NCBI GenBank assembly: GCA_028023455.1 | Contig: JAQFVV010012476.1 | Coordinates: 2,837,820 to 2,901,819, forward strand | From: Epiperipatus broadwayi | Taxonomy: Eukaryota; Onychophora; Udeonychophora; Euonychophora; Peripatidae | DNA length: 64,000 nt | Direction of reading: 5' to 3' | Shown: positions 43,190 through 54,419 of the stretch, in pieces | Numbering within the stretch: the first letter of the stretch is position 1 | Layout: every line of letters begins with the position of its first letter | Program-made: the position numbers and the translations under genes | Notes under the pieces: generated by a model | Seen by the model: the letters and a program-made list of their open reading frames with translations, nothing else | Told to the model about the DNA's origin: nothing | The model's database searches: none

Positions 43190-43683
43190 ATAAGTATAGA
43201 GAATTTGAACTCAGATTTTCAAGCACCCTTCAACTATCCACACTATCTCATACAACTGATACACATGATCACACACATCCCTCTTATAGGTATTTAATGG
43301 ATACTGTCCTATACATGAGGGGTCAGAGTGACTTCAGGTCAACATGGGCATGGCAGTAATATTAGCATCAGCATGGGATTTGAGTTTTCATCATCAGATT
43401 TTCAATGATATGGATGGCTGAAAAGTTGGAGGTTGCAGTGGATTGAAGCCTGTCCATTAAAGTATGAAGATTTGCTATCTTAATATAAACTGAGCATTCA
43501 TTATATATATGTGTGAGAGATGATAGTCTAGACCAACTGATGAGTGCTGGTTTAGCACGAAATATGTATATTGGTGATTATTAATCTTTTCTACATGTGT
43601 GTGGTCATGTGTATCAGTTGTATGAGATAGTGTGGATAGTTGAAGGGTGCTTGAAAATCTGAGTTCAAATCCTCTATACTTAC
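43190..43683 (+). mobile_element. HT repeat, best-preserved copy
   Basis: About 494 bp with inverted terminal repeats of about 86 bp (43190-43275 and 43597-43683, 'taagtatagagaatttgaac' against its complement). Inside lie conserved blocks also seen at 38980-39480, then a complete hammerhead (43532-43575). The right end reads like half a tRNA gene: an A-box-like 'tgtatcagttgt' (43610-43621) and a B-box-like 'gagttcaaatcc' (43661-43672), so it could recruit RNA polymerase III. No protein. Flanking direct repeats were not found. Confidence 0.8.
43532..43575 (+). ncRNA. hammerhead ribozyme, all core elements intact
   Basis: Stem I: ACCAA (43532-43536) with UUGGU (43571-43575). Core: CUGAUGA (43537-43543). 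Stem II: GUGCU (43544-43548) with AGCAC (43554-43558), loop GGUUU. GAAA (43559-43562). Stem III: AUA (43562-43564) with UAU (43567-43569) and a two-base loop. Cleavage triplet AUA with cleavage predicted after 43570. Every invariant position of the hammerhead consensus that I know is satisfied. Hammerheads occur in short repeats of schistosomes, newts, cave crickets and in retrozymes; this one sits in a repeat with tRNA-like promoter sequence. Confidence 0.85.
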
Positions 43684-43699
43684 AATTAAGCTCCCAGGT

Positions 43700-44820
43700 T
43701 TGTGAAGAGTGCCTGGTTTCAAATATTTATATTTTAATAAGAAAAAAGTTATTGAAGGAAAATGATATCAACCAAAGCATATTTAATTCCAATAAAATTT
43801 AGGCTTTCATTATTCATTTTATTTTAAAAAATAAAAGTATACTACAGCACCAAAACTTGCAGGTCTATGTGAACCACAAATAATCAGCTTAAGTCTGCAG
43901 AGAGAGAAACGATTTTAGAAGAAAGATAAAAGAGGCCTGCTTTATCACAATAGACAGCAATGCCTATATCCAGGAAATGGAATACTTGAACTCTGTATAG
44001 ATTTGCACAAGATTAGTCAATCAATTACTTCACAAAGAGCTATGATTATTAGAGCCATGTCTCTCAAAAGAACTCAGTCCATGGTTTAATAAGATATTAA
44101 ATATTAGCTTAATGTTTATGCATTTATAGTGCTAGTATTGAATTACAGAATACTAACCAAACATGCAAAGTTTAAAATTATGTTTGTATGACATTAAGTT
44201 TTATGTATTTATTATTTTTAGTTTTTGAGTAATTGTGAATGAATGCACACTCACACACAGTAAATATATATAATATGTAACACTCAATAAATTTTGCAAG
44301 TGCAACATTAATAAGAATATTAAAATAAGAAATGGATTTAAAGTAAATGATTTATATATTCATGCTCTCATTTCTAGACCCATTTGATTTCTAAAATAAC
44401 ATGGCCACTTACATTTCCCTAAAGTCTCTATCTTGTGGCTGGAACAAGAGTATTCCTGCAGATTTAACACCACTGTTTAATGGCACTAATGAGGAAGACT
44501 GATTACCTTTGATTTAGTAAATATATATAAATGTGCACCTCAATTTAGTATTAATGATTACTTTTTTATTTTTTTAAAATTTTGTTTGCACTATAATCTC
44601 AATTCATATATGCATCTGTTTTATGTAAAGAGCTTTCCGTTAAGTAATTACAAATAGAAAACTCCACATTTTAAATATTTCCATCTAAACATCTATTAAT
44701 CATATTACAATGTATACATATATACGTACATGTTGAAAAGTACCTTAACACTTGTCAGTAAACAATATGTATTGTGATCAAAGCTTATCAAGTAAATGTG
44801 AGCTATTATATGGACATATT
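43700..44820. other. no gene recognised
   Basis: A/T-rich with no recognisable repeat or protein. Confidence 0.4.
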
Positions 44821-44825
44821 GTTGT

Positions 44826-45020
44826 AGAAGAGATGATAATAAATAGACAATTGAAATCTTAAACCAGATTCCAAGAGATTGTAAAAGACCCAGAAAGAGA
44901 CCACATGTGAAATGGATGGGATGAAATAAGAATGTGTGCAAAGGTGATGTGTGAACTTGGAGAGACCATCCTGCAGTGGATTGATAATGGTTGACAATGA
45001 TTCTGCTGCTGCTGCTGCTG
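44826..45020 (+). pseudogene. RTE 3' end fragment
   Basis: The plus strand corresponds to the RTE C-terminus: TIEILNQIPRDCKRP-like, then RPHVKWMG and indels, then the 3' end 'catcctgcagtggattgata' and a CTG repeat (45003-45019). Truncated and internally shortened. Confidence 0.7.
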
Positions 45021-45370
45021 ATTATATGCAATTGACAATGTATACAAGGAAGGCTTGAAACAAAATATAGCAACTGTTATGGCTTCACTGTAAATAGATG
45101 TACATTATGTATATATACTGAATGCAATGTAAGCAATGCAAAACTGTGAGAGAAATGTATTATATTTATAAATGCTTCAAATTTTGATTGATACAAGTAT
45201 CTTGAATATTCTGCCAAATATAGGCAGTCTGCCAATGAGGATAATAAAAAAAGATTATCATTAAAGTCTTTTCTCTAATATTCATCATTTTTAAAGAGTT
45301 TTGATAATTGTTTCTTTTTTCTGTATTAATTAGTTATCATCTCATTTATTTAGCTCTTCTTGCAAGCAGC

Positions 45371-45430
45371 TATAGAAGTATTGTTAAGGAGGAAATAACG
45401 ATAGAAGTAGTGTTAAGGAGGAAATAACGA
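45371..45430 (+). repeat. tandem duplication of a ~30-bp unit
   Basis: 'gttaaggaggaaataacgat' with 'agaagta' occurs twice. Confidence 0.8.
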
Positions 45431-45749
45431 TTTGTATTTAATTTTGTGTTGGAATTTATGGCTCATATTTGTAGGGCTAAAATGCTGTTTGTTTCTTAGT
45501 AGAATATTAAATAATTTTATTAAAGTCACTCCCTCACCTTAAATTAAGCACCATTAAATTTTACCCATTTTCTGCATAGCTAGAATCGTAACATGATGTT
45601 GGTCTATTACGTACTCTTAAGAATGCAGACAGATACAAAAGAAATCATAAAATGGATCTCTATTAAACATATTATTCAATAGTTGCCAATTGCAAAGGAA
45701 TGCAATTTGTGATAACTATATAAACCAATCAAAAACCAGAAAGCCATTT

Positions 45750-45835
45750 GAAATCCAGAGCTAGAAACTGGTCTGGGGATAGGTATGTTCTGAAAAGCTT
45801 GTTAAGAGCTATTGGCATGCTTATTATATAACATT
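45750..45835 (+). repeat. partial copy of the 46124-46215 repeat
   Basis: 'ccagagctagaaactggtct' through 'ggcatgcttattatataa' matches 46140-46215 in direct orientation, 386 bp apart. The CUGAUGA half is missing. Confidence 0.7.
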
Positions 45836-46123
45836 TGTAATACAAGCTTATTAAATTAAGTCACGTGATATACAACTTGATTTCCTTGCAATTATTGTTA
45901 TTGCTCTTAAGGCTTTGGCAATTTTATATTACTAAAGCTATTAATATATGGTGTATTTGAACTTAGTTCAGTACCACATGACTATTTAAGTTAGATAGTT
46001 GCATTTGAATTTGAAGAGATATGGATGTCTGAAAAATTCAGATTTTCTGCTTAATAGTTAAACATTAAATAAAGTACTGGGCTTGTCCTGGTATTATAAA
46101 TCTAATGCTTGGATATCCTAGTG

Positions 46124-46162
46124 CCTCACTGATGAAAGCCAGAGTTAGAAACTGGTCTGGGG
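46124..46162 (+). ncRNA. hammerhead-like ribozyme with intact core
   Basis: Stem I CCUCA (46124-46128) with UGGGG (46158-46162), one wobble. CUGAUGA (46129-46135). Stem II AAGC...GUUA is weak (one mismatch, one wobble). GAAA (46148-46151). Stem III ACU/GGU without loop. Cleavage triplet GUC (C at 46157). Confidence 0.6.
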
Positions 46163-46385
46163 ATAGGGATGTTCTGAAAAGCTTGCTAAGGGCTATTGGC
46201 ATGCTCATTATATAAAATCAATCAGTTAAACACAAATACACCTAAGTACCAATTATGCTAGGCCACTGTTTTATTTATTTAATATTTTGCAATGCTGACC
46301 TTTAACTTCCTCTGAAGAAAACTTTTCTTTCTGAAAATCTTCAACACTCTGTCTAATTTTAGCTTTTTGACATATTTTAAGCCCT

Positions 46386-46530
46386 GCATGGTTTATTATA
46401 GTGGCATAGTGTCAGACCCTGGAACTACATAAGATCCTTGGATCAAGTTCTGTTTTGGCACTTTCAGCATGTGAAGGTCTCACAAATTTCTGAACAGTAA
46501 AGCCTATTGATTATATTAATGTATTTTAGT
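46386..46530 (+). repeat. tRNA-derived SINE (family 2)
   Basis: Starts 'tgcatggttta', like 58901. B-box-like 'ttggatcaagttc' (46438-46450), then 'gttttggca' as at 34963. Degenerate. Confidence 0.55.
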
Positions 46531-46534
46531 CTCT

Positions 46535-47040
46535 ACTATAATTTCACAATGAAAACAATCCCAGATCCACTCAGATGAAGATGTGATTTTATAATAGTGG
46601 ATTGTGTGGTATCATGTGCAATAAAGTTGAAGAATATGTTAATTGATAAGGACAGTTTAATATATGACTTGACAATATTTCATAATCTACATCCTAATAT
46701 TTTAACTGAGGAGTTCATGTGTAACATCACAATTTTTGCCCCTATTCAGTTTTTGCATAAAATACAATATGCTACAGATAAATAATATTTAGTATTTTTT
46801 CATAATATAATAATATATTATTTAACTAGCAACACCACCCCATATATCCATCCACTATTCATCAGGAATTAGGTGTTTAATTATTCACATTTTGGGAATA
46901 AAAGAAATCTTAAGCATTCAAGCTCAAACAGATGCACTGATTATAAGAAATAAGAAAATGGTTAATGTATCTTTTATTAATTCTGAATCACCGACTTATT
47001 ATCTTTTAGACATTAAAAGTAGATTCAACCAATGAAAAAG
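46535..47040. other. no gene recognised
   Basis: A/T-rich. The 62-codon plus frame at 46597-46785 has no known domain. Confidence 0.4.
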
Positions 47041-47515
47041 CTCTAATATAGGGTGCCTGCAGTTACATCTTTAAATCAATGTGCTTGTTACATAGCAACA
47101 CACTTTTACTATTCACCACAAAAATTTCAAGATAAAAGTATGTCTGGATCACAAGTTATGACCTGACATATGGCCCATCCTTCATTCCTTCATAGATTAC
47201 CTTCAATGCATTCCATACCACAAAATCTTGCAAAATCTCTTTGAAGCTTCCATATAAATTTGTATCATTTTACATATTCAAGTTTTCTCAGTTTAAAACA
47301 AAATTTAATATTAGTGCATTGATCCATTGTGGGTTAAGATGCATAACAAACTCACATTTCATGGCATAACTCAAAATTCAGACATGCTAGCACCTTAAAA
47401 TGTTTGTGGTGTACAGATAAACCATGTCACTATAGAAAGTATGTGTTGACTCAAAGATTATGCTCCAGAGAACATAGATACAGACCAGTCACCTTTTCTT
47501 TGTGACACACTGTGT
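47040..47515. mobile_element. HP hairpin repeat
   Basis: Inverted arms share 'tattcaccacaaaaatttca' (47112) and 'aaaatgtttgtggtgtacag' (47396). The right end 'gtgacacactgtgtg' matches the left end at 39600 in reverse. Confidence 0.7.
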
Positions 47516-47789
47516 GTATATGTATATAGTTACCACAATTTGATTTGGAAGTGTCAAACTTTTTGCCCGCAAAACTTTGACAGCATCCACTGCAAATATA
47601 AATATTAATGATTATTAATAAGCATTTATTAGACTAGAGAATGCCATATCATCCCTAGTCCAGATATGAACTTTAAACTTAATTAAAAATTAAAATATCT
47701 ATTTTATTTATTACACATGAACACATAGTGCAGTTAATTTAATTCCAGCTCTTCTTTTACTACATATGTTATTTTCAGATGTGTTTATA

Positions 47790-48030
47790 AACTTCCATTT
47801 CCCCACACATTTTTGAAACGTATGAATAAAGAATTTGAAAAAGGTTATTAAACCTGAAAATGCATTTCATGATGAACTAGCATTATTCGGTTGGCCCACA
47901 TCACAATCTCTTTCATATATCTTCATCATTTGTTCTGTACTTACCAGTTTCAAATTACTATAATTTGATCTACAAATATCAAATTATTTACACACTTTAG
48001 GAGTCATTTAACTCTTTCAGATATCATATG
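47790..48030 (-). repeat. HT-family copy, minus strand
   Basis: On the minus strand: TTGACACTTGTAGATC-like block, 'gaacaaatgatgaagatat', GGGCCAACCGAAUAAUGCU (hammerhead region, about 47870-47905, box CCGAAUA), GAAAUGCAUUUU, and 'gtggggaaatggaag'. Stem I CCAA is present; its partner is changed. Confidence 0.6.
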
Positions 48031-48219
48031 TTTTAAGAATGTGGAGAGGAATAGAAGTTTTAACAATATCTTAAAGATAATACATTTAGGGGAAAAAAAA
48101 GCTGGAATAGATTAATAATATCAAGGGTTTATGTCTAATAAAAATAGATATGTTTTTAATTTTTATTAGTCATTCATTAGACTAGAGATTTTCCAATAAT
48201 GAATAATATTTCTGTAGTG

Positions 48220-48560
48220 TAATTTTCATTTACACCACTCATGTAAGGCAGGGACTGTTTCTATCCACTTTTAACACCTTGTAGAAGAATGTACTCATAA
48301 ACATATGACCAAAAAACGTTAAAAAGATGAATGATCTCCAAGATGCACTTTTGCTGCTGCATCAGCATTTATCGGTTGGCGCAGATCATAATCTTTAACA
48401 TATATCTAAATCATTGTTCACTATATAGATATACTTAGCAAATTACTACCATTTAATGGATAAGTGTCAAACATACTGCTCTCACAACTTTGACACAAAT
48501 CACTTAATGAAAGTATATTAATATTTTTTATTAATCATTCATTAGACCAGAGATTGTTCA
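48220..48560 (-). repeat. HT-family copy, minus strand
   Basis: On the minus strand a hammerhead-like region at about 48325-48385 has CCAA/UUGG stem I, box CCGAUAA and AAAGUGCAUC. It continues through 'gataaatg', 'gtcaaagttgtgagagcag' and the 'taatatactttcatt' block. Confidence 0.6.
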
Positions 48561-48754
48561 ATAATAAATAATATTTCTGTAGTGTAATTTTCACTTACAT
48601 CATACTTTACTGTAGTTTAAAATAGATATCTGGAATAGGAATGATATGGTAATCCCTAATTTAATACCTGATTACTAATACTCATTAATATATTTATCTG
48701 AAGTATATCATATCAAGGATGTGAGGTCGGAAGTTTAACATTTATAAAAACAGG

Positions 48755-48985
48755 TAAAATACTCTATACGTATTGCCACTCAGTGCAAGCCAGAGTAATC
48801 AATGGATGCCAGAAGTCTTGTGAATTAAATCCCCATCTAGTGCCTACTCATCCAATATCCCCAGACTAGTTTCTGGCTTGTGGCCTTCTTCAGTGTGGAG
48901 CCTCAGATCTGAGAGCACTGCACCTAGATCTTAGGATTTAATGCAACCCTCCAGCAGCCACCTTTTGATTTAATATCAAATAACT
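48755..48985 (-). repeat. FB single arm
   Basis: Matches the left arm of 7529-8110 over its whole length, from 'aaaacaggtaaaatactct' to 'ccagcagccacctttt'. It ends within HT-family sequence. Confidence 0.75.
48858..48900 (-). ncRNA. hammerhead-like motif of FB arm, core intact
   Basis: On the minus strand CUGAAGA (allowed N7), GGC/GCC stem II with CACAA loop, GAAA, loopless ACU/AGU stem III, GUC, and CCACA against UGGGG for stem I (four of five pair). The best-preserved FB motif. Confidence 0.65.
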
Positions 48986-49150
48986 GATGAAGATATGTGT
49001 AAAAAATTGTGATCTGGACCAATTGAAGGGTGCTGGTTCAGCATGAAATTTATTTTGGGAATCTTTTTTTTTTTTCAAATGTGTTTATTCATATATTTCA
49101 AGAGTATGTGGTAGAATGAAAATTTGAATTATATCTAAAAAGATATTACC
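48986..49150 (+). repeat. HT-family copy with near-complete hammerhead
   Basis: Stem I CCAA (49019-49022)/UUGG (49055-49058) and stem II UGCU/AGCA pair well and GAAA (49045-49048) is present. The core box is UUGAAGG, so two invariant positions are lost. Followed by 'gtttattcatatatttcaag'. Confidence 0.65.
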
Positions 49151-49309
49151 TGTAAAAAAAGAGAAGTCAAGTTATTTCAAATAATTGTGTGTAATTAAAA
49201 AAAAATAGATACTCTAATCTTTAAGTAAAGTTTAAAGATTATATCTAGGCTAGAAATGAAATAATCTTTAATCTAATAAATGTTTAATAGTCAACATTAA
49301 TGCGTTTAG

Positions 49310-49440
49310 CTGAAGCAAATGACGTCAAAGTTCTGAGTGCAGAAAATTTGACACTTGTAAATGAAATTATAATAATTTGATGTTGATAAATACTGAACAA
49401 ATGATGAAGGTATTTATAAGAGATTGTAATATGGAATAAC
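49310..49440 (+). repeat. HT-family copy, 5' part
   Basis: 'gacgtcaaagttctgagtgc', 'tttgacacttgtaaatga' and 'gaacaaatgatgaaggtat' in family order; it stops before the hammerhead. Confidence 0.65.
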
Positions 49441-49604
49441 TGAAGAAAGTTGGTACAACATGGATTATATTTTGTAATTGTTTACCAAAGTTAGAAGTCT
49501 TTGTTTCAAAAATATTTAAAAGTTTTAAAAATATGTATATAGTAAATGGCTATACTGAAAGAGCATAATTCAGATCTATACAAATAATTCTTCAAATTAA
49601 AGTT

Positions 49605-49935
49605 TTATTAATAACAATGAGACAAAACTGTACATACACTACTGCAACCCAGTTTAAGTCTGATAATCAATGGATGCAAGAAGATTTGTTCATAAAATTC
49701 CGATCTAGTAGATATTCGTCCATTATTCCCTGATTAGTTTTTTGTGATGGTTTTCATCAGTGAGGAGTGTTAGATTTGAGAGTACTGTACCTAAATCTTA
49801 GGATCTAATGTAAACCTTCAGTAAGTACTAGCTAGGGATGCACTTGCACTAGGTGGCTGTATTATATGGATAGTTTTGTCTCTGTGTTAACATCTTGTGT
49901 AAGCATAGGGAATGGATATTATGTGATGTTTAGTG
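49605..49935 (-). mobile_element. FB copy, minus orientation
   Basis: Leader at the right end ('gtgatgtttagtggttt'). The long arm has 'ggatgcaagaagatttgttc' and a minus-strand CUGAUGAAAACC block near 49760 with the GAAA site changed. The short arm is at 49840-49880. Confidence 0.6.
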
Positions 49936-50448
49936 GTTTAATAAATAAATAACAAAATAATTGATTCCTCAGCTTCAAAAATGGTCAAGAGATTTATCAA
50001 GTAGTTTTAGATCTTGATTGTAGCATTTTAGTATTGCATTAAATTATATGAGACTAAAATAATCAAGCAGATGCTTGGGTGGTCATGGCATTTTTAAGTA
50101 TCGGAAATGAGAGGTTGAACTTTGATCCAGAAATTTTAAGCCCTTGAGTCCAGCACTCTATCCCTCTTTTAACCCATGCAGGATACAACAAACAAACAAT
50201 AAAGATGTAACATCTGTTTTCAAGATGTTAGCCTTTTATAAGATGGTCTTGTAGATTCAATTCATGAGCATAATTAACATATTTCAAAACTATCTGATCT
50301 GTTCATATGTCAAGTTGTGCTTGGAAAAAAAATATTTACAAAATTGAGGTACATAAAAATTTAAGCTTTCTCATACACAAAAGTTATATACATTTTTGAC
50401 TTTTATAAAACATAATGAAAAGAAATCAGACATCAAGAACATTAATAT

Positions 50449-50490
50449 TATTATTATTATTGTTATTATCATTATCATCATCATCATGAT
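50449..50490 (+). repeat. ATT/ATC microsatellite
   Basis: Runs of 'att' then 'atc' units. No RTE sequence is seen beside it. Confidence 0.7.
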
Positions 50491-50569
50491 TTAATTGTAT
50501 TAATATAAAATACAGCACTTTGTTTTCTGTTTCAAGCTTACTTTATTACGGAAGAAATTTATTTATATA

Positions 50570-50748
50570 TATACATATTTAAAACTTCACACCACACATT
50601 CTCGAGACATAACTGTAAAGATATCCAAATAAGATAAATGACCTTCTCAATACATGTCATGCTAAAATAGAACTTGTCCGTTGGATTACATTGCAATCCT
50701 TACATATGCCTTGATATTATGTTCAGTATTCACTCACCACTTTGGAAC
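50570..50748 (-). repeat. HT-family copy next to LINE-A
   Basis: 'aaaacttcacaccacacatt' and 'catgccttgatattatgttc' match minus-strand HT copies at 47790 and 54015. The hammerhead region (50655-50690) is decayed. LINE-A starts where this copy breaks off. Confidence 0.55.
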
Positions 50749-50749
50749 C

Positions 50750-53700
50750 ATCTATTACAAGAACATTTGTGCTTTAAAATAAGGTTGGGTAGACAAGAAT
50801 GGACGGTGACTATAGTTTATATAGCCACTGGAGATAGTCAAATTATATTAGAGTGGAACAGTAACATATATGAATGTCTAGTTAAGAATATACAAAGTTT
50901 TACAGAAAAGGGGGAGAGAATAAGGGTTTTAGGGGATATGAATGGACATATTGAAGAAATTGATGATGTAGATAATAAAAATGGACAGCTTTTGAAAAAT
51001 TTTTGTCAGAAAGTGAATTTGAGTATTGGAAATTTATTAAATATTTATGAGGGACAATACACATGGTCTAGAAATAATATATTTCACACAATAGATTATG
51101 TATTGGTAGAGAAAGAAGGAATGAATAAAATACGAAAAATTAAGGTATTTGATAATGAAGAAAAAGTATGCACTAGTGATCATAACTTCATTGTAATTGA
51201 AATGGTTAGTAATGTGATGGAGAATAGAAATAAAAGTAGAAATAATAGTGAAAGATGTGGATGGAGAGTGAATGATAAGAATAAGTTGCAAGAGTATAAA
51301 ATACATGCTGAAGAACTCATGGAAGAGTTGGTTGGGGATGAGTACATGGACTGGGTAAAGAAGTAGAAAAAGTGTCAAATAGGGTTTTAGGTGAGAATAT
51401 TGAGAAGAATAAAAGTAATAAAAATGAGAATTAGTAAAAGTGTAAAAGAGAGGAAAGACGCATGCAGACAATATAAGTGTGCTATTAAAAACAAGAAAAG
51501 TGAAAAAGATATTAATGTTAAATGGGAAAAGTTCTTAGAAAAAAAGAAGTTGGTTAAAATAGATAATTATAGAGAGGGAATGAAATTGAATAGGAAATTG
51601 TTGGAGGATATTAATAAAAGTGGAAAAGATGGGAGTTAAAAATTTTGGAATTATATTAAAAGGAGAAATGTAGGGGAGAGAGAGATAATATTACTAGATG
51701 ATGAGGGAATAGAGTGTAGCTCTAAAGAAGATTTAGAGACAATCTTAAATAGATATGTAATAAATATAGAAAAGATGTTAGATGTGAAGGATAGAGTGAT
51801 AGAAAACATGAAAGCATATAGTAATGGAAATATTAGGTTTACAGAAAATGAATTGAATGAGGTAGAGAAGAAATTGAAAAGTGGAAAGGCAAGAGGTTTA
51901 GATGAATGGACAGTAGAGATGGTAATGAATTTAGGATATAGGGCAAAAGTAAAGTTATTATCCTGTTTTAATAAAATGACACAAAATAGAGTTTTTCCGA
52001 GTAGTTGGAGTAATACAAGAGTATGGTTATTATTTAAAGGAAAGGGTAAGGATCCTAGAAAGTTAAATAATTATAGACCAATAGTGGTAACATCAGTTTA
52101 ATATAAAGTTTTTTTCATATATGGTGGCTAGAAGAGTTGTTAAATTGATGGAAGGGAATAATGTAGTAGGGAAATGCAAGGAGGTTTTAGATTAGATAGG
52201 CATATAGGAGATAGTTTATTTGTAGTTACACAACTTATGGATATGAGTAGGAATTCAGGTAAATAGTTATATATGAGTTTTATAGATATAGAAAAGGAAT
52301 ATGATAGAGGTAATAGAAATAGATTATGGATAAGTTTAGCAAATTTGGGAATGGATGAAGCTTTGGTGAATATTATTAAGAAATTATATGAAAATAATTA
52401 TATATATATAAATTAGGGAATATAGAATCAGTTAAAGTTAAAAATGGGGTTGGAGAGAACAGTAGAAAAATTAAAAAGCGGGATAGATATACAGTTAATA
52501 GGTAGTAAGGGGGTATATATGTTGTCAGGTTTTTTTTTTGCAGATGATATATTTTTGGTGCAGAAAGAAGAGAAGATATGGAAGTTATGCTAGGGACATG
52601 TGCAAGGATGGGTAAAGAGATGGGGATTAAATTTAGTGAAGAAAAATCAAATATAATAATAATTAATACTGGGGAAAGAGAAGATGCAGACTTTTTATTG
52701 GGAGATATTAAGTTAAGTGTGGTGAATAGATATAGTTACTTGGGAATTATTTTAAGTAATCAGAAAAATTATTTGGATGAATGAGAGAAAAATTGATAAA
52801 TGAAGCAAAAAAAAAAGAAAAGGTTTGATAAAGAAATTAACAGTGTTTTCATATAATAAATATGATGTAGCTAAAATTATATGGAAGGGAGTTGCACTAG
52901 CAGGGTTAACATATAGTAATGATGCATTGTGTGTTAGTACAGGGGTATTAAATTACTTAGAAAAACTTTAAAGGGAAGTAGGAAGACATGCATTGGATGC
53001 AGATGTATGGACAGCAAGGGAGGCAATTCAAGGAGAAATGGAATGGTCACGTTTTCCTATGAGAGATGCCAAAAGTAAAATGAAAATGTTTGGTAAATTG
53101 CAGTTTATGGATAATAAAAAATAGCTAAAATAGTATTTAATTAGGTTAAGAGTAAAGGGCAGGTAACAAGATGGGTGAGAAAGGTAATGCGGTATGCAAA
53201 AGATTTGGGTAAAGAATTTATATCAGTATATTTGTACAAAAGATGGGATGATTGTATAAGGAGGTTTGTTGAGTGTTATTGTGGTAAGGAATGGGATAAA
53301 AGAATAGATTTTAATAGGGAGTTAGAGAGATGGAGAACTAGTATGGAGAGTAAAAAGAGTTTAAATATATAAAAGAAATAAACAGAATATTAGGTGCGAG
53401 TTAATATATGATAATAGTAAGGAAAGTAGTTTATTGTTTAAGGCTCGAACAGGATCTTTAGCAACAAGAGAATATACATGTAAGTGGAAAAATATGGGTG
53501 ATTTACTCTGTAAATTATGTAAGGAAGGAATAGAAAATATTAGACATCTGCTAATTGAATGTAAATGCTTGAAAACAGAAAGGGCATATATAATGAAGTT
53601 ATGGAAGAATAAATATGAAAAAAGTGATTATACAGAAAGTGGATTATTGGTTTTTATGCTGGATTTGGAAAAGATAAGGGGGATTTAGATATAAAGGCCA

Positions 53701-53855
53701 TAGAATTGACAAAGATTATGTTGTGGAAATGGAATGGAGTAGAATATGGGAAAACTTAGACTGGGAATGGAAAATAAAGTAGCTAACAGGTTTCTCTGGG
53801 CATAATTGTTGAGTGATTCCTGACTCCGTTTAAGGAGAAACTACAGTACATCACA
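50750..53855 (+). pseudogene. LINE-A, longest copy: endonuclease, RT and zinc knuckle
   Basis: An APE-type non-LTR retrotransposon of about 3.1 kb, 5'-truncated inside the endonuclease. The frame to 51366 contains the APE motifs GDMNGHIEE (from 50932), TIDYVL (about 51088) and SDHN (51175-51186), the last a catalytic residue pair. The RT follows in pieces: GKARGLDEWTVEMV (about 51880), NNYRPIVVTSV (about 52066), a palm segment with FIDIEKEYDR (52280-52310), and FADDIF (about 52537-52553). The C-terminal part has SYNKYDVAKIIWKG and the knuckle CKLCKEGIENIRHLL (from about 53508). Frames are broken at about 51364, 51638, 52100 and several later points. The 3' end 'tttaaggagaaac' is followed by ACATC repeats (53840-53855). 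The clade is not certain. Confidence 0.85.
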
Positions 53856-54014
53856 TCACATCATTATTGATTACTACTATTCAGTTACTAAATAAAAAAT
53901 TATTGCTAATCCTGATAAAACTATAAACAATTAAAGATTATATATATTTGTTTTTAATTAAACATAAATAAATGAAATAATTCAACTTCATGCATAATAT
54001 ATATATATATATTT

Positions 54015-54340
54015 TAAATATTCTTAAAAACTTCCACTCCAGAACACTTTCTTAAAACATATGAATAAAGATGTTTGCAAAAGTCAAATGACCCCCAAGA
54101 TGCATTTTATGCGGAAGTAGAACTCTTCAGTCGACCCAGGTCACAACTTTTTACACATGTCTTTTTTGGTCAGTATTTATCAGTATCAAATTATTGCACT
54201 TTGATTTATATGTGTCAAATTTTCTAAATTTACAGCTTTGACATTAAATACCTTATATAAATACATTTGTTATTATTACTAATTGTTTATTAAACTAGGG
54301 ATTATCCATAGACTAGACATAAAATGAAAACCTCAATTAA
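54015..54340 (-). repeat. HT-family copy, minus strand
   Basis: Family order on the minus strand with GGUCGACUGAAGAGUU near 54120-54140 (CUGAAGA is an allowed core box), then AAAAUGCAUCUUGG. Stem II and GAAA are damaged. Confidence 0.65.
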
Positions 54341-54419
54341 AGATTAATATATCTGTTTTTAAATTAAACCTAAACACATAGAATTATTCATTTTCATTTT
54401 TTCTTTTTCCATGAGTAAA

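Noticed and set aside
44705-45073. 122-codon minus-strand frame
   Set aside because: Antisense to an RTE 3' fragment read on the plus strand; its residues are those of the reversed repeat and its low-complexity CTG run.
46310-46350. CTGAAGAAAAC...CTGAAAATC as a hammerhead
   Set aside because: The stem II would be A/T only and there is no plausible stem I or cleavage triplet; likely chance in A/T-rich sequence.
51037-51471. 144-codon minus-strand frame
   Set aside because: Antisense to the LINE-A endonuclease on the plus strand.
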